A model generated the notes under the pieces. The model saw only the letters and a program-made list of their open reading frames with translations, was not told the origin of the DNA and ran no database searches. Below, one piece after another: positions 1 through 6,059 of a DNA stretch of 10,789 nt. A program made the position numbers and the translations under genes. This stretch comes from Candidatus Bathyarchaeota archaeon BA1 (lineage in GTDB: Archaea > Thermoproteota > Bathyarchaeia > Bathyarchaeales > Bathyarchaeaceae): the NCBI GenBank assembly GCA_001399805.1, contig LIHJ01000010.1, forward strand, positions 1 to 10,789, read 5' to 3'. Each line of letters opens with the position of its first letter. The first letter of the stretch is position 1.

Positions 1-51
1 CGTTTACGATATTCTTGTGTCTTTTTTAGATATGTCCGTTTTGAGACTAGA

Positions 52-90
52 TACTTTGCAGGGCTCTCCAAAGTACCGGGTACTTTGCTG
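52..90. repeat. Three half-sites including a 9-bp-arm palindrome
   Basis: CAAAGTACC (69-77), one central G, and GGTACTTTG (79-87) form a perfect 9-bp-arm palindrome. A third half-site, TACTTTGC, stands at 52-59 in the same orientation as the right arm. The arrangement looks like an operator for a dimeric regulator, but no intact gene starts just downstream. The only coding trace after it is the broken AbiEii gene from about 138. Nothing else is recognisable in 1-137. Confidence 0.45.
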
Positions 91-137
91 ACGCCAGAAA
101 GCACTTAAACTCTAGAAGCAACAAAGTGTAAAGGTGA

Positions 138-897
138 GACCGTTTGGTCAATTTGGTTGAAGAATGGGAAGTTCTGGAGGAGTATGCAGGAGACAAACAG
201 GGTTTCTATCAAGTCTTAGCCGACGGTGAAGCGGTGGAAATCCGCGTAGCCATAGGAAGACTAGGCTTCAGGGTCCCTGTATCCCCTGGCCAGAATCACC
301 GTCCAATATGAGAACTCTCAAGGCCTGAGAGACAGCTTCAAGATCGAGATAGGCTACATGCGGAGATACCCTATTCTCAAGGAAGAGGCATTAGCCGACT
401 TTAGACACATGGGCACCCAGGAAACCTTCCCGATAAAGACGCCTGAGAGGGAGGAGCTCTTCGCCAACAAGTGGTGCGCCCTTCTATACAGGAAGACGCC
501 GAGGGACCTCTTCGACATCTATCAGATCGCGTCGATGGAGCTGAATCCCACCATTTTTCGAAGATGCTCTGTAGTCGACAGTTTAATGCGCGGGAAACCA
601 AAACTCCACAAAATCAACATTGACCAAGTGATCAACAAGATACCAATAGACTCAAGCCCAAGAAATCTGCTGCAGAGGGAAACAGTTTCAGATTTCAACT
701 TCGATGATATGAGAAGAGGGGTGATTAGATTCAGCAAATCCATAATGGCCGCCTTCACAAAGAACGAGGTTAGGGTTATCGACCAGTTCTTTAAGGCGAA
801 AAGGTTTGAACCAGAACTCATTGACGAAGAGGGAGTCTTCCACGAGAAGTTAAGAGAACATCCCTCTATCCGATGGGCTCTAACCACACCAGCTTAG
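138..897 (+). pseudogene. AbiEii/AbiGii-type nucleotidyltransferase toxin, N-terminus lost and frameshifted
   Basis: The AbiEii family are nucleotidyltransferase toxins of type IV toxin-antitoxin systems. The C-terminal half is open from about 265 to 897 in one frame. It contains a strand reading SFKIEIGYMRR and the family hallmark ELFANKWCALLYRKTPRDLF, with the conserved lysine and the K-x-P-R-D-L-F-D run. Just upstream, in another frame, 138-285 reads like the preceding region (EAVEIRVAIGRLGFRV), so a one-base shift lies near 270-290. The N-terminal G-S / D-x-D catalytic block is not found in any frame, and a stop at 135 closes the upstream part. The gene is probably dead as a toxin. The ATG at 358 could start a 179-residue fragment but would omit the fold's core. 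No AbiEi antitoxin is seen. Confidence 0.7.
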
Positions 898-936
898 AAT
901 TCACAAACTTTATTCCGCAAGGGCGCGTACGCTGGG

Positions 937-1392
937 ATGGACCATTTCCTAAACTATAAATTGGAGTTGATAGATCAAAATCTGTGTGTTAGGAGAGATT
1001 GGGTGTCTTTGCTTAAGAGACCTGTTGCCGGCTTTGTCCTCTCCCTCATCTCTAGCATCTTCATCGTCCTAAACGCTGCTTGGCTAAGCTTAGGATACAC
1101 TTTCGCCATCTTCTACTTCACTCTTCACCAGTCACACTACATGCTGGTTGGAACACGTTTCCTACCATACTTAACGATTTTCGGAGCCATCTGCGGGCTC
1201 ATAGTGTTGATAGGGCCTACTCCTCTACAAAGGCGAGAACATTTCAGGCGGCATACTCGTCATCATATTCTCCATCCTCAGCCTACTCATGGGCGGAGGC
1301 TTCATTGCAGGCTTCTTGTTGGGGTGGTTGGGGGAGCCCTAGCGCTGTCGGCATATAGCATAAAGATCGGAAGAAGGACAAACTTAGAATGA
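937..1392 (+). pseudogene. Four-helix membrane protein (DUF6114-like) with two compensating frameshifts
   Basis: The protein starts at ATG 937 with a short polar head, then RPVAGFVLSLISSIFIV (helix 1) and a second hydrophobic stretch TIFGAICGLIVLIG (about residues 85-98). After that the frame turns into low-complexity Arg/His text. The neighbouring frame from about 1214 instead reads LLYKGENISGGILVIIFS and a glycine-rich helix up to GWLG near 1335, and the original frame then resumes with GALALSAYSIK. Two shifts of opposite sign near 1213 and 1335 therefore restore a four-helix protein of about 150 residues, resembling small archaeal membrane proteins (helices about RPxAGF, MGGGFxxG). It is either a pseudogene or carries sequence errors. 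The family name is from memory of the pattern; function unknown. Confidence 0.6.
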
Positions 1393-1441
1393 AAAGGTGG
1401 ATTATGAATTGATTTATCACAAGGGTGAAAGCCATCAAGAA

Positions 1442-1672
1442 ATGGGAAGAGGACTGAAGCAGGGAAGGGAGGATAAGTCAGAGGGAGAGGTAAGCGGGGC
1501 GGAGGAGGGTAAGGTTGTGAGCGCTGGGTGGGTTTCCCTGAGCAGGTCGGGGAAGAGCCTGACCATAAGGGTCTTGGGCCAGGCCTTCTTCGTGCCTCTA
1601 GGCGACCTCTACAGGGTGCTCAACAAGGAGCGTCAACGCGCCGAGGTCAAGCAGTGGGTCGAGCAAAAATGA
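1442..1672 (+). CDS. Small conserved archaeal protein of unknown function
   Basis: This 76-residue protein has a charged, glycine-rich, probably disordered N-terminus and a compact C-terminal part. The latter includes GWVSLSRSGKSLTIRVLGQ and AFFVPLGDLYRVLNK, which look like short beta strands followed by a helix, ending VKQWVEQK. I know similar short archaeal proteins with a V-S-L-S-x-S-G-x-x-L-T-I-x-V core but no function for them. I prefer ATG 1442 because a weak TATA-like stretch (GATTTATCAC, about 1410) lies about 26 bases ahead, fitting a leaderless start. GTG 1397 would add 15 residues. It shares a 4-base ATGA overlap with the next small ORF. Confidence 0.6.
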   Translation: MGRGLKQGREDKSEGEVSGAEEGKVVSAGWVSLSRSGKSLTIRVLGQAFFVPLGDLYRVLNKERQRAEVKQWVEQK

Positions 1673-1776
1673 ACACAAACATAAAGTTTAGCGTTGAAGA
1701 CGAGATGCTACGAGTGCTGTTGGGTCACCGCCACAATCATAACAGCACACGGATTGGAATGTGCGTAAAGGCATAG
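1669..1776 (+). CDS. Micro-ORF, possibly a gene head cut off by the tnpB element
   Basis: This 35-residue reading frame begins at ATG 1669, overlapping the preceding stop by ATGA, which suggests translational coupling. It starts MNTNIKFSVEDEMLRVLLGH, which looks like real coding text. It then becomes an unusual His/Asn-rich stretch and ends one base before the tnpB-derived open frame begins. The simplest reading is the N-terminal piece of a second gene of the operon whose remainder was lost when the tnpB element arrived. A genuine microprotein is possible. No family is recognised. Confidence 0.35.
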   Translation: MNTNIKFSVEDEMLRVLLGHRHNHNSTRIGMCVKA

Positions 1777-1809
1777 ATCGCTGGCTTTCACCATCCCGTC
1801 GCAAGGAAG

Positions 1810-1830
1810 CCCACGCATTTTAATCGTGGG
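1810..1830 (+). repeat. Subterminal hairpin at the left side of the tnpB element
   Basis: CCCACG (1810-1815) pairs with CGTGGG (1825-1830). With one unpaired C at 1816 the stem can extend through ATT/AAT. The arms begin like those of the right-end hairpin at 2976-2995. The in-frame translation here (RKPTHFNRG) also resembles a TnpB C-terminal tail, so this may be the right end of a vanished neighbouring element rather than a true left end. Confidence 0.5.
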
Positions 1831-2859
1831 AGGAATTGCGACCATGATTTATTTAAGCAGTGGAATAAAATTGTTGGCGATGCCCTCAACCTTCTTGACG
1901 GCGTCAAGAATAGGGGACATCTCCATGAAGCCACCTACGATAGGTTCAGGGACGAGCACCATGTAGCCAACCAGCTCATAATTGAGGCTACGAGCTACGC
2001 TTGGAGCATAAGGAAGACTGTAGATGAAGGCATAAAGAAGTGCATCGTCCGCTTCGACAAACGCCTTTTCAGCTTCAAAGAAACTAAGCGTGGAAACCCC
2101 GTCCTCAGCCTCAGGCTCAACCATGAAAGAATAGGGCTGCCGATAAGCCAGGATGGAGCCCATCAACGCCTCAAAGAGCATCTTAAAGAGGGCTGGCGGA
2201 TAACCAGCATCATAATGAAGCAGAACCTTAGGTTCTTCGTCGTCCTCTCCAAAGATATGCCCAAGCCAACCATCAGACCAAACTGGATGGGTATAGACAT
2301 CAACAGCTCTAAAATTGCCGTATCCATAATCGGTGAGGATAAGATGTTGAAGCAGACGTACTATGGACAGGACGTTTCCACGAGGCAATTCAAGTTTGAG
2401 AAACGCAGAGCCAAACTCCAAAGGTATAGAGACACCGTTTCTAAGGGCAAGGCTGGACTCAAACTCATGAGGCTCAGCGGAAAACAGAGAAACTATGTTA
2501 AGACGAGAGTACGGCAGATAACCAATGAAATCGTCAATCTCGCTAAAACATTCAACGCCAACATCGCCATCGAAAGGCTTAGACACCTCAGGAAGCGTAA
2601 GGGAGAATGGAGCAAAAAACCAGAAGAAAAGTCAACCGCATTCCCTACGGGTTCTTTAGACATGCCTTGAAGCATGTAGCCGAAAGGGAAGGCATATGCG
2701 TCAAGGAAGTCAAAGCCCATCACACCAGCCAGACATGTCCACGATGTGGACACGTCGGTAGGGAGAACTGGAGAGGCTACAGCTACTTCAGATGTGCCAA
2801 ATGCAACTACGAAGCAGACAGAGACCGAACAGCAAGCCTCAACATCGCCGAGGGGGCGA

Positions 2860-2996
2860 CCCACGTAGCCGACCAACTAAGGGTCAGATTCCCCTCGGGA
2901 ACGCCTCCGTCAGTAGACGTGTTTGGAGGGATGAAAGGTGTGGAAGATGGCATCAAACCACCTCAAGCCTCAAGCCCCACGGATAAATCCGTGGGT
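2860..2996 (+). ncRNA. Probable right-end guide RNA (omegaRNA/reRNA) region
   Basis: TnpB guide RNAs come from the 3' part of tnpB and the element's right end, with the guide lying beyond the boundary. The end here is the perfect hairpin CCCACGGATAAATCCGTGGG (2976-2995; 9-bp arms, 2-base loop in DNA). The 5' limit given is only a guess from the usual length. If functional, the guide would begin shortly after 2995, in sequence reading TGACTGACAG. Transcription is not demonstrated. Confidence 0.4.
2976..2995 (+). repeat. Right-end hairpin of the tnpB element
   Basis: CCCACGGAT (2976-2984) and ATCCGTGGG (2987-2995) are perfect 9-bp arms around AA. The stop of the tnpB frame (3000-3002) lies just after it, as is usual in archaeal tnpB elements. 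Confidence 0.7.
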
Positions 2997-3008
2997 GACT
3001 GACAGAAG

Positions 3009-3044
3009 GCTTATAAATTGGTATTACATTATGTATTACGGTGG
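3009..3044 (+). promoter_or_regulatory. Promoter and ribosome binding site of vapBC
   Basis: GGCTTATAAATTGG (3008-3021) is a good archaeal TATA box. Transcription should start near 3040, leaving a short leader with GGTGG at 3040-3044. This favours ATG 3061 over the in-frame ATG 3031, which would lie upstream of the predicted start site. The promoter lies just beyond the tnpB right end. Confidence 0.55.
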
Positions 3045-3060
3045 TTTGTTGGGTAGCGTC

Positions 3061-3279
3061 ATGATTAGCGTTAGGATTCCAAGCGAGCTCAAGGAGAGGC
3101 TTGAGAAGTATGGAGTTAGCGTAAGCGAGGCCGTGAGGGAGCTACTCAAGAGGCATGTGGAGGAGCTGGAGCTGAGGGACCTCGCCGATAGGCTTGAGGG
3201 TCTAAAGGGGCGTTTGGGTGGCAGGGTGAACCCCGGGCTGATAGCCAGGTTGGTGCGAGAGGATAGGGAGGCTAGGTGA
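3061..3279 (+). CDS. vapB: VapB-type antitoxin
   Basis: This 72-residue protein opens with a basic ribbon and helix (MISVRIPSELKERLEKYG), a ribbon-helix-helix style DNA-binding head. Next comes SVSEAVRELLKRHVEELEL, then a charged helical tail ending in RLVREDREAR that would wrap around the toxin. It overlaps the VapC start by GTGA, the classic arrangement of an antitoxin-toxin operon. VapB antitoxins neutralise VapC and usually repress their own operon. The gene appears intact. Size, order and overlap make this call firm, although sequence alone does not give the exact VapB subfamily. Confidence 0.85.
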   Translation: MISVRIPSELKERLEKYGVSVSEAVRELLKRHVEELELRDLADRLEGLKGRLGGRVNPGLIARLVREDREAR

Positions 3280-3722
3280 AATATCTTCTGGACGCTTCGG
3301 CGCTGGTGCCGTTGCTGAGCGAGTTTGGTGAAAAGCTGATCGTTAAGGCCGCTGAGGAGCGGTTGTCTACAACGGACTTGGCTGTGTATGAGGCGGGCAA
3401 CAGCTTATGGAAGCTCTCCACCCTTCTAAGGCTTATATCATTAGAAGACGCTGTGGAGGCAATGGACGTACTTAAGGGCTTAACGGCGAGAGGCATCATC
3501 TATGTGGTTGGATTTGAGGAGCTGAATCTTGCCAGCACCCTTAGGTTGGCTGGCGGAGGGGAGCTGACATTTTATGATGCCTCATACATAGTCGCTGCAG
3601 AAAACATGGGGGCCATCCTCGTAACCGAGGACGAGAAACTTAGAGAAGCAGCAAGCAAACGCGTTAACACCACAACATATACGGACTTCAAACGCAAAGT
3701 AGCACCCAATAGGTCGCCATGA
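3276..3722 (+). CDS. vapC: VapC-type PIN-domain ribonuclease toxin
   Basis: This 148-residue PIN domain is of full family length. The expected acidic residues are visible: Asp in KYLLDASALVPLL near the N-terminus, Glu in AVYEAGNSLWK, Asp in TFYDASYIVAA and the acidic group in ILVTEDEKL. PIN toxins cut RNA using Mg2+ bound by these residues. The GTG start at 3276 overlaps the vapB stop, so translation is probably coupled. The C-terminus (TTTYTDFKRK) ends normally. An intact, plausibly functional toxin-antitoxin pair. Confidence 0.9.
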   Translation: MKYLLDASALVPLLSEFGEKLIVKAAEERLSTTDLAVYEAGNSLWKLSTLLRLISLEDAVEAMDVLKGLTARGIIYVVGFEELNLASTLRLAGGGELTFYDASYIVAAENMGAILVTEDEKLREAASKRVNTTTYTDFKRKVAPNRSP

Positions 3723-4032
3723 GGCTTATATGACGCATATGCATATTAGCGCGCGCGCCAAACGGAAAGTGCAAAACTAAAATTGTGACAAAAACGAGTT
3801 TAAATTAACCACATCTGTACATCAGACACATTGTAACATAGGTATTTTTTAAAAAAAGAACATATGTGTAAGTAAGAAAAGTGTTCAAAACTATGGTACA
3901 GGTGGCTATTTTCCTGGTGCGCGTGTCGTTCTTTAGAGGTTGTAGAGTTTGATAAAGATCACACTGTTTGCACTGGCATTCACGGCGATGATGCGATGGA
4001 TGATTATATAAGTTCTTCTTAGCAAGAGGCAT
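3723..4032. other. Gene-poor gap with alternating and palindromic DNA
   Basis: No convincing gene is seen in these 310 bases. Notable items are overlapping palindromes GCATATGC (3735-3742) and TATGCATA (3738-3745), followed at once by TTAGCGCGCGCGCC (3746-3759), which shares TAGCGCGCG with the tips of the inverted repeats at 5090 and 7040. There is an A/T palindrome TTTTTTAAAAAA near 3846-3857, and a TATA-like TTATATAAG near 4004-4012 with no gene in register. A 75-residue minus-strand frame here lacks protein character. Confidence 0.5.
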
Positions 4033-4547
4033 TTAGACCCTCTCAACCTCTATGGCCTCTAACTTCATCTTTAGCACCACCATGTTGCCCATTCCATGCC
4101 TCCTTCTCTCCAACACGCCTAAAGACTCAAGCTTATCCAGTATTCTTGTGACCTTTGATTTAGAGAACCGCATACTTTCAATCAGATCGCTCTGGAGTAT
4201 TTCCCTCTTCTCTTTGACGGTGGTGTAAAGCTTCGCCTCATCAGGCCTTAACCTTATCAATTTATGCACAGGCTCACCGCCCGATTCAACCTCCTTTAAC
4301 ATAAGGACTTGTAAGGTGCCTCCGGCTAAGATGTTTCTCGAGGTGAGAGCTAATGAAAAACCTAACAGTAGGGAGATCAGGGAAACCTCTACGATGTCGC
4401 TGACTGTATACCAGCCCGGCAACTCTTCAACATAAACCCTCTCATTGTAGATTATAGCTCAACCGCAGTAGGCGTGGAAAGCTTCAGTGAGATGAGAAAG
4501 CATGAAAGGAGCAAAAATAGGACGGGGAGCACCTTCTTAGCGTCCAT
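4033..4547 (-). pseudogene. Membrane-anchored winged helix regulator, signal peptide split off by a frameshift
   Basis: The C-terminal part (stop at 4033) has a membrane helix (VEVSLISLLLGFSLAL), a linker, and a winged helix DNA-binding domain. The latter includes ILQSDLIESMRFSKSKVTRI (recognition helix) and LGVLERRRHGMGNMVVLKM (wing). In this frame it is open only to 4458 and its first usual start, TTG 4422, cuts off the exported part. The adjacent frame supplies the missing head: ATG 4547, six bases behind a GTGGAG binding site, reads MDAKKVLPVLFLLLSCFLIS, a clean signal peptide, and stops at 4452 just where the other frame reads IIYNERVYVEELPGW. Restored by one base, it is a signal peptide, short outer segment, membrane helix and cytoplasmic regulator. 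Sequence error or recent mutation; the domains are otherwise intact. Confidence 0.65.
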
Positions 4548-4601
4548 CTCCATCTCCACTTATTTGGTTAGGTCTGCCGAAACACTTTAAGTTATTCCCG
4601 C

Positions 4602-4994
4602 TTAAGGCTTGGTCGGCTCGGTGACTCGCCTAACTGTCCACTTAATCAAATCCACCACAGCATATGCGTGGCTATCGCCCTTAACAAGTTTGACAAGGGC
4701 TATCTTGTCCACACCATCATCGCGTGTGAACTCCCATGCCTCGATGGAGTCCATAATGTAGCCTTTATCCAGTAGCTCCTGCACCTTCAAGTCGGCTAGC
4801 AACAATTCGACAACCTTACCTCTCTCAGCCTCCGTCAATGTAATCGGCTGTCCCTCATACACTATAGCAGAGGTTGAGACCTCAACGCGATGCAACGTGC
4901 CCAATCCAAGCCAGCCAGGGAGCACACTTCCAAGACACACCGCCCCAAACACCATGCTGATTAAGACCGCCATTCCTCTTTTATCCATTATCAA
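4602..4994 (-). CDS. Secreted or membrane-anchored protein of unknown function
   Basis: This 130-residue protein has a basic start and one hydrophobic helix (GMAVLISMVFGAVCLGSVL), fitting a signal peptide or N-terminal anchor. The outer domain of about 100 residues has a helix-rich middle (LTEAERGKVVELLLADLKV) and strands towards the end (DKIALVKLVKGDSHAYAVV). I do not recognise the family. GGGGTGA followed by six bases decides the TTG start at 4994 over the ATG at 4988. It precedes the membrane winged helix gene by 54 bases on the same strand, probably as one operon, so it may be a partner or target of that regulator (inference). Confidence 0.7.
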   Translation of the reverse strand: MIMDKRGMAVLISMVFGAVCLGSVLPGWLGLGTLHRVEVSTSAIVYEGQPITLTEAERGKVVELLLADLKVQELLDKGYIMDSIEAWEFTRDDGVDKIALVKLVKGDSHAYAVVDLIKWTVRRVTEPTKP

Positions 4995-5035
4995 CTCGCG
5001 TCACCCCTTTTTCTCACACCTACTGGCGAAAAACC

Positions 5036-5063
5036 ACATAAGTTTTACGTGAAACCAGTTTCA
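5036..5063 (-). promoter_or_regulatory. Operator-like palindrome next to the promoter of the secreted-protein operon
   Basis: TGAAACCAGTTTCA (5050-5063) is a perfect palindrome with 6-bp arms around CA. On the minus strand it is followed by AAAACTTATGTGG (5034-5046), a TATA-like stretch about 45 bases ahead of TTG 4994. A regulator bound here would touch the upstream side of the promoter. The linked membrane winged helix protein is a natural candidate, but this is inference. Confidence 0.45.
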
Positions 5064-5089
5064 TCAAATACTAATGCTACCAAGAAAAA

Positions 5090-5119
5090 TAGCGCGCGAT
5101 ATCGGCATAAAATAAGCCC
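5090..5119 (+). repeat. Left 30-bp terminal inverted repeat
   Basis: The tip starts TAGCGCGCGATATCGGC and the inner side ends AAAATAAGCCC. It contains the 8-bp palindrome CGATATCG (5097-5104). All 30 bases match 7011-7040 in reverse complement, and the match ends at 5089 and 5120. The inner ten bases double as one arm of a hairpin (5110-5134). Confidence 0.9.
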
Positions 5120-5134
5120 GTTTTGGGCTTATTT
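5110..5134 (-). terminator. Hairpin terminator shared with the left inverted repeat
   Basis: AAATAAGCCC (5110-5119), loop GTTTT, GGGCTTATTT (5125-5134) form a perfect 10-bp stem just after the stop of the minus-strand gene at 5150. On the minus strand it is followed by TATGCC rather than a long T run, so termination would rely on the U-rich end of the stem itself. It mirrors the hairpin at 6996-7020. Confidence 0.5.
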
Positions 5135-5149
5135 CCGTTCCGTTATCTC

Positions 5150-5455
5150 TTATGTAGTATAGTAACCTCGCCTCGCAGATGAGGGTACTTCGAGGATCTG
5201 CCTGAGTATGTTCATCATTCTAGTTACATGTTCTTGGAGTTCCGCGTTACTCTCAATCAACGCTTGAATCTGACTTTGAGAAACCTTATATGCAGCCTTA
5301 AGCTCTGTAATTTCCTCTCTCTGTTTGAATACTGTCCACTTTAAAGCCTCCATCTCAGTTTTCAACTGGTTTAAAGCGACATTATAACCAAAGCCATAAC
5401 CTCCTATGCCTCCTAACGCAAGACCGATTAAGAACTCAACAAGTCCCGCAGGCAT
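5150..5455 (-). CDS. Small N-anchored coiled-coil protein of the inverted-repeat element
   Basis: About 101 residues. A glycine-rich hydrophobic segment (LVEFLIGLALGGIGGYGFGY) near the N-terminus is a membrane helix. It is followed by a long amphipathic helix with heptad-like spacing (QLKTEMEALKWTVFKQREE and ALIESNAELQEHVTRMMNIL) and a short polar tail. This topology is common in archaeal virus proteins; no family is recognised. ATG 5455 is preferred, with GTGAT upstream as binding site; GTG 5464 would add three residues. It points outward, ending 16 bases inside the left hairpin, and is divergent from the ribbon-helix-helix operon. Confidence 0.65.
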   Translation of the reverse strand: MPAGLVEFLIGLALGGIGGYGFGYNVALNQLKTEMEALKWTVFKQREEITELKAAYKVSQSQIQALIESNAELQEHVTRMMNILRQILEVPSSARRGYYTT

Positions 5456-5467
5456 ACTTATCACTTC

Positions 5468-5593
5468 ATGAAATCAAGAATATATGACTTCAATATAAGC
5501 TTTCTGCTGGATGTCACAAAAGAAAGACTCGACAATGTCATGATGAACTTATATAAGTCTCTGCTACATAGAGCTAATGGGGGAGCATTATGA
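5468..5593 (+). CDS. Possible 41-residue ORF coupled to the ribbon-helix-helix gene
   Basis: ATG 5468 opens a frame beginning MKSRIYDFNISFLLDVTKER and ending in an ATGA overlap with the next start at 5590. The overlap and ordinary composition make a gene possible. A TATA box inside it (5547-5557) argues instead that this is the upstream region of the next gene. Unresolved. Confidence 0.25.
   Translation: MKSRIYDFNISFLLDVTKERLDNVMMNLYKSLLHRANGGAL
5547..5586 (+). promoter_or_regulatory. Promoter and ribosome binding site of the ribbon-helix-helix operon
   Basis: CTTATATAAGT (5547-5557) is a strong TATA box. A start site near 5575-5580 is expected, followed by GGGGGAG (5579-5585) four bases before ATG 5590. 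The TATA box is palindromic, so a ribbon-helix-helix protein could well bind here to control itself (inference). Confidence 0.55.
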
Positions 5594-5763
5594 GCGACAA
5601 GGTGGTTACCACGGTTAGGATAGACAAGGAACTCTGGGACCAGTTCATCGATAAAGTATATCGCACTAATGGTAAAACGCATGGAGGGGTGATCAGACGT
5701 ACCATCGAGGAGATAGTCAGGAGATACGTAGAATCTGAAACGTGGGAGGTCCGTGTGAGTTGA
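5590..5763 (+). CDS. Ribbon-helix-helix DNA-binding protein
   Basis: This 57-residue protein has the ribbon VVTTVRIDKELWDQFIDKVY near the N-terminus, a turn (TNGKTHGG) and the second helix VIRRTIEEIVRRYVES. This is the CopG/MetJ-like fold that dimerises and inserts a two-stranded sheet in the DNA major groove. Such proteins are frequent regulators in archaeal viruses and plasmids. It has a strong binding site and TATA box, and overlaps the next start by TTGA. It is not in the six-frame list because of its size but is among the best supported genes here. Confidence 0.75.
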   Translation: MSDKVVTTVRIDKELWDQFIDKVYRTNGKTHGGVIRRTIEEIVRRYVESETWEVRVS

Positions 5764-6059
5764 GTGAAGAGAAGAAGGCCGCAGACATAGTGGATCTTCT
5801 GAGTCAAATATTAAAGTTGCTTCTTGACCATGATGAGAGAATCAAATACATAAACGATCAGGTTACAAAAATTAACAATAATATGGTAACGAAGGAAGTG
5901 TTCACGTCCGAGATGAAGCTTCTCACGACAAAGGTAGAGGCAGTAGATAGGCGAGTTGATGATTGGAGAGACTCCACAAAGACCTACTTCACAGTTTTAG
6001 GCATTATAGTTGCGATAGCAGGCATCTTAGTTCCGGTACTCATCAGGATCTTTCCATGA
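5760..6059 (+). CDS. Coiled-coil protein with C-terminal membrane helix (XhlA-like layout)
   Basis: About 99 residues. The N-terminal two thirds are charged and helical with heptad periodicity (DIVDLLSQILKLLLDHDERI and TSEMKLLTTKVEAVDRRVDD). The C-terminus is one membrane helix, YFTVLGIIVAIAGILVPVLI, ending in RIFP. The layout resembles phage XhlA-type proteins and archaeal virus proteins of unknown role; homology is not claimed. TTG 5760 is chosen because it overlaps the previous stop (TTGA) and GGGAGGT lies about ten bases ahead; GTG 5742 would overlap the preceding gene more deeply. The end overlaps the convergent recombinase fragment by 17 bases. Confidence 0.65.
   Translation: MSEEKKAADIVDLLSQILKLLLDHDERIKYINDQVTKINNNMVTKEVFTSEMKLLTTKVEAVDRRVDDWRDSTKTYFTVLGIIVAIAGILVPVLIRIFP

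Larger units (their letters stand above)
1810..3000 (+). mobile_element. IS605-type tnpB-only element remnant
   Basis: The span runs from the left hairpin at 1810 to just past the right-end hairpin at 2995, with tnpB as its only gene. Elements of this type lacking tnpA depend on a transposase supplied elsewhere. The right boundary is well supported by the hairpin at the end of the tnpB frame. The left boundary is uncertain, because the 5' end of tnpB is missing and the left hairpin might belong to a second element's right end. Confidence 0.6.
1777..3002 (+). pseudogene. tnpB: TnpB (IS605-family RNA-guided nuclease), no start codon and -1 frameshift
   Basis: TnpB is the RuvC nuclease of IS200/IS605 elements, guided by an RNA from the element's right end. 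One frame is open from 1777 to 2670, but without any ATG, GTG or TTG before 2215. It covers the helical N-terminal part (DLFKQWNKIVGDALNLL), RuvC-I with Asp codon 2296 (GIDINSSKIAV) and RuvC-II with Glu codon 2572 (IAIERLRHL). At the A6 run 2614-2619 the match moves to the -1 frame, which continues NRIPYGFFRHALKHVAERE, the zinc ribbon CPRCG...CAKC, and RuvC-III Asp codon 2823 (DRDRTASLNIA). Catalytic and zinc residues are all present. About 15-25 N-terminal residues appear missing. Probably a decayed gene; expression by slippage at the A-run is possible but would not cure the missing start. No tnpA is nearby. Confidence 0.85.

Noticed and set aside
401..887. Two minus-strand frames opposite the AbiEii remnant
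   Set aside because: The plus strand has the recognisable family motif; the minus translations are low-quality shadow sequence.
1849..2586. A 245-residue minus-strand reading frame
   Set aside because: It is antisense to tnpB, whose plus-strand frame carries the RuvC and conserved N-terminal motifs. The minus frame is a codon-bias shadow.
2614..2620. Canonical A-AAA-AAC slippery heptamer for programmed -1 frameshifting in tnpB
   Set aside because: The heptamer is present, but it is not in the phase required for the incoming frame, no downstream pseudoknot was identified, and the gene lacks a start. Decay is simpler, though slippage on the A6 run is not excluded.
2493..2876. A 127-residue minus-strand frame
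   Set aside because: Antisense to the second half of tnpB, including the zinc ribbon; no independent protein features.
3805..4032. A 75-residue minus-strand frame after the winged helix gene
   Set aside because: Its composition is not protein-like, there is no ribosome binding site, and it contains an A/T palindrome and translated non-coding text.
5574..5807. Minus-strand frames opposite the ribbon-helix-helix gene
   Set aside because: The plus-strand gene has promoter, binding site and a clear fold; the minus frames have none.
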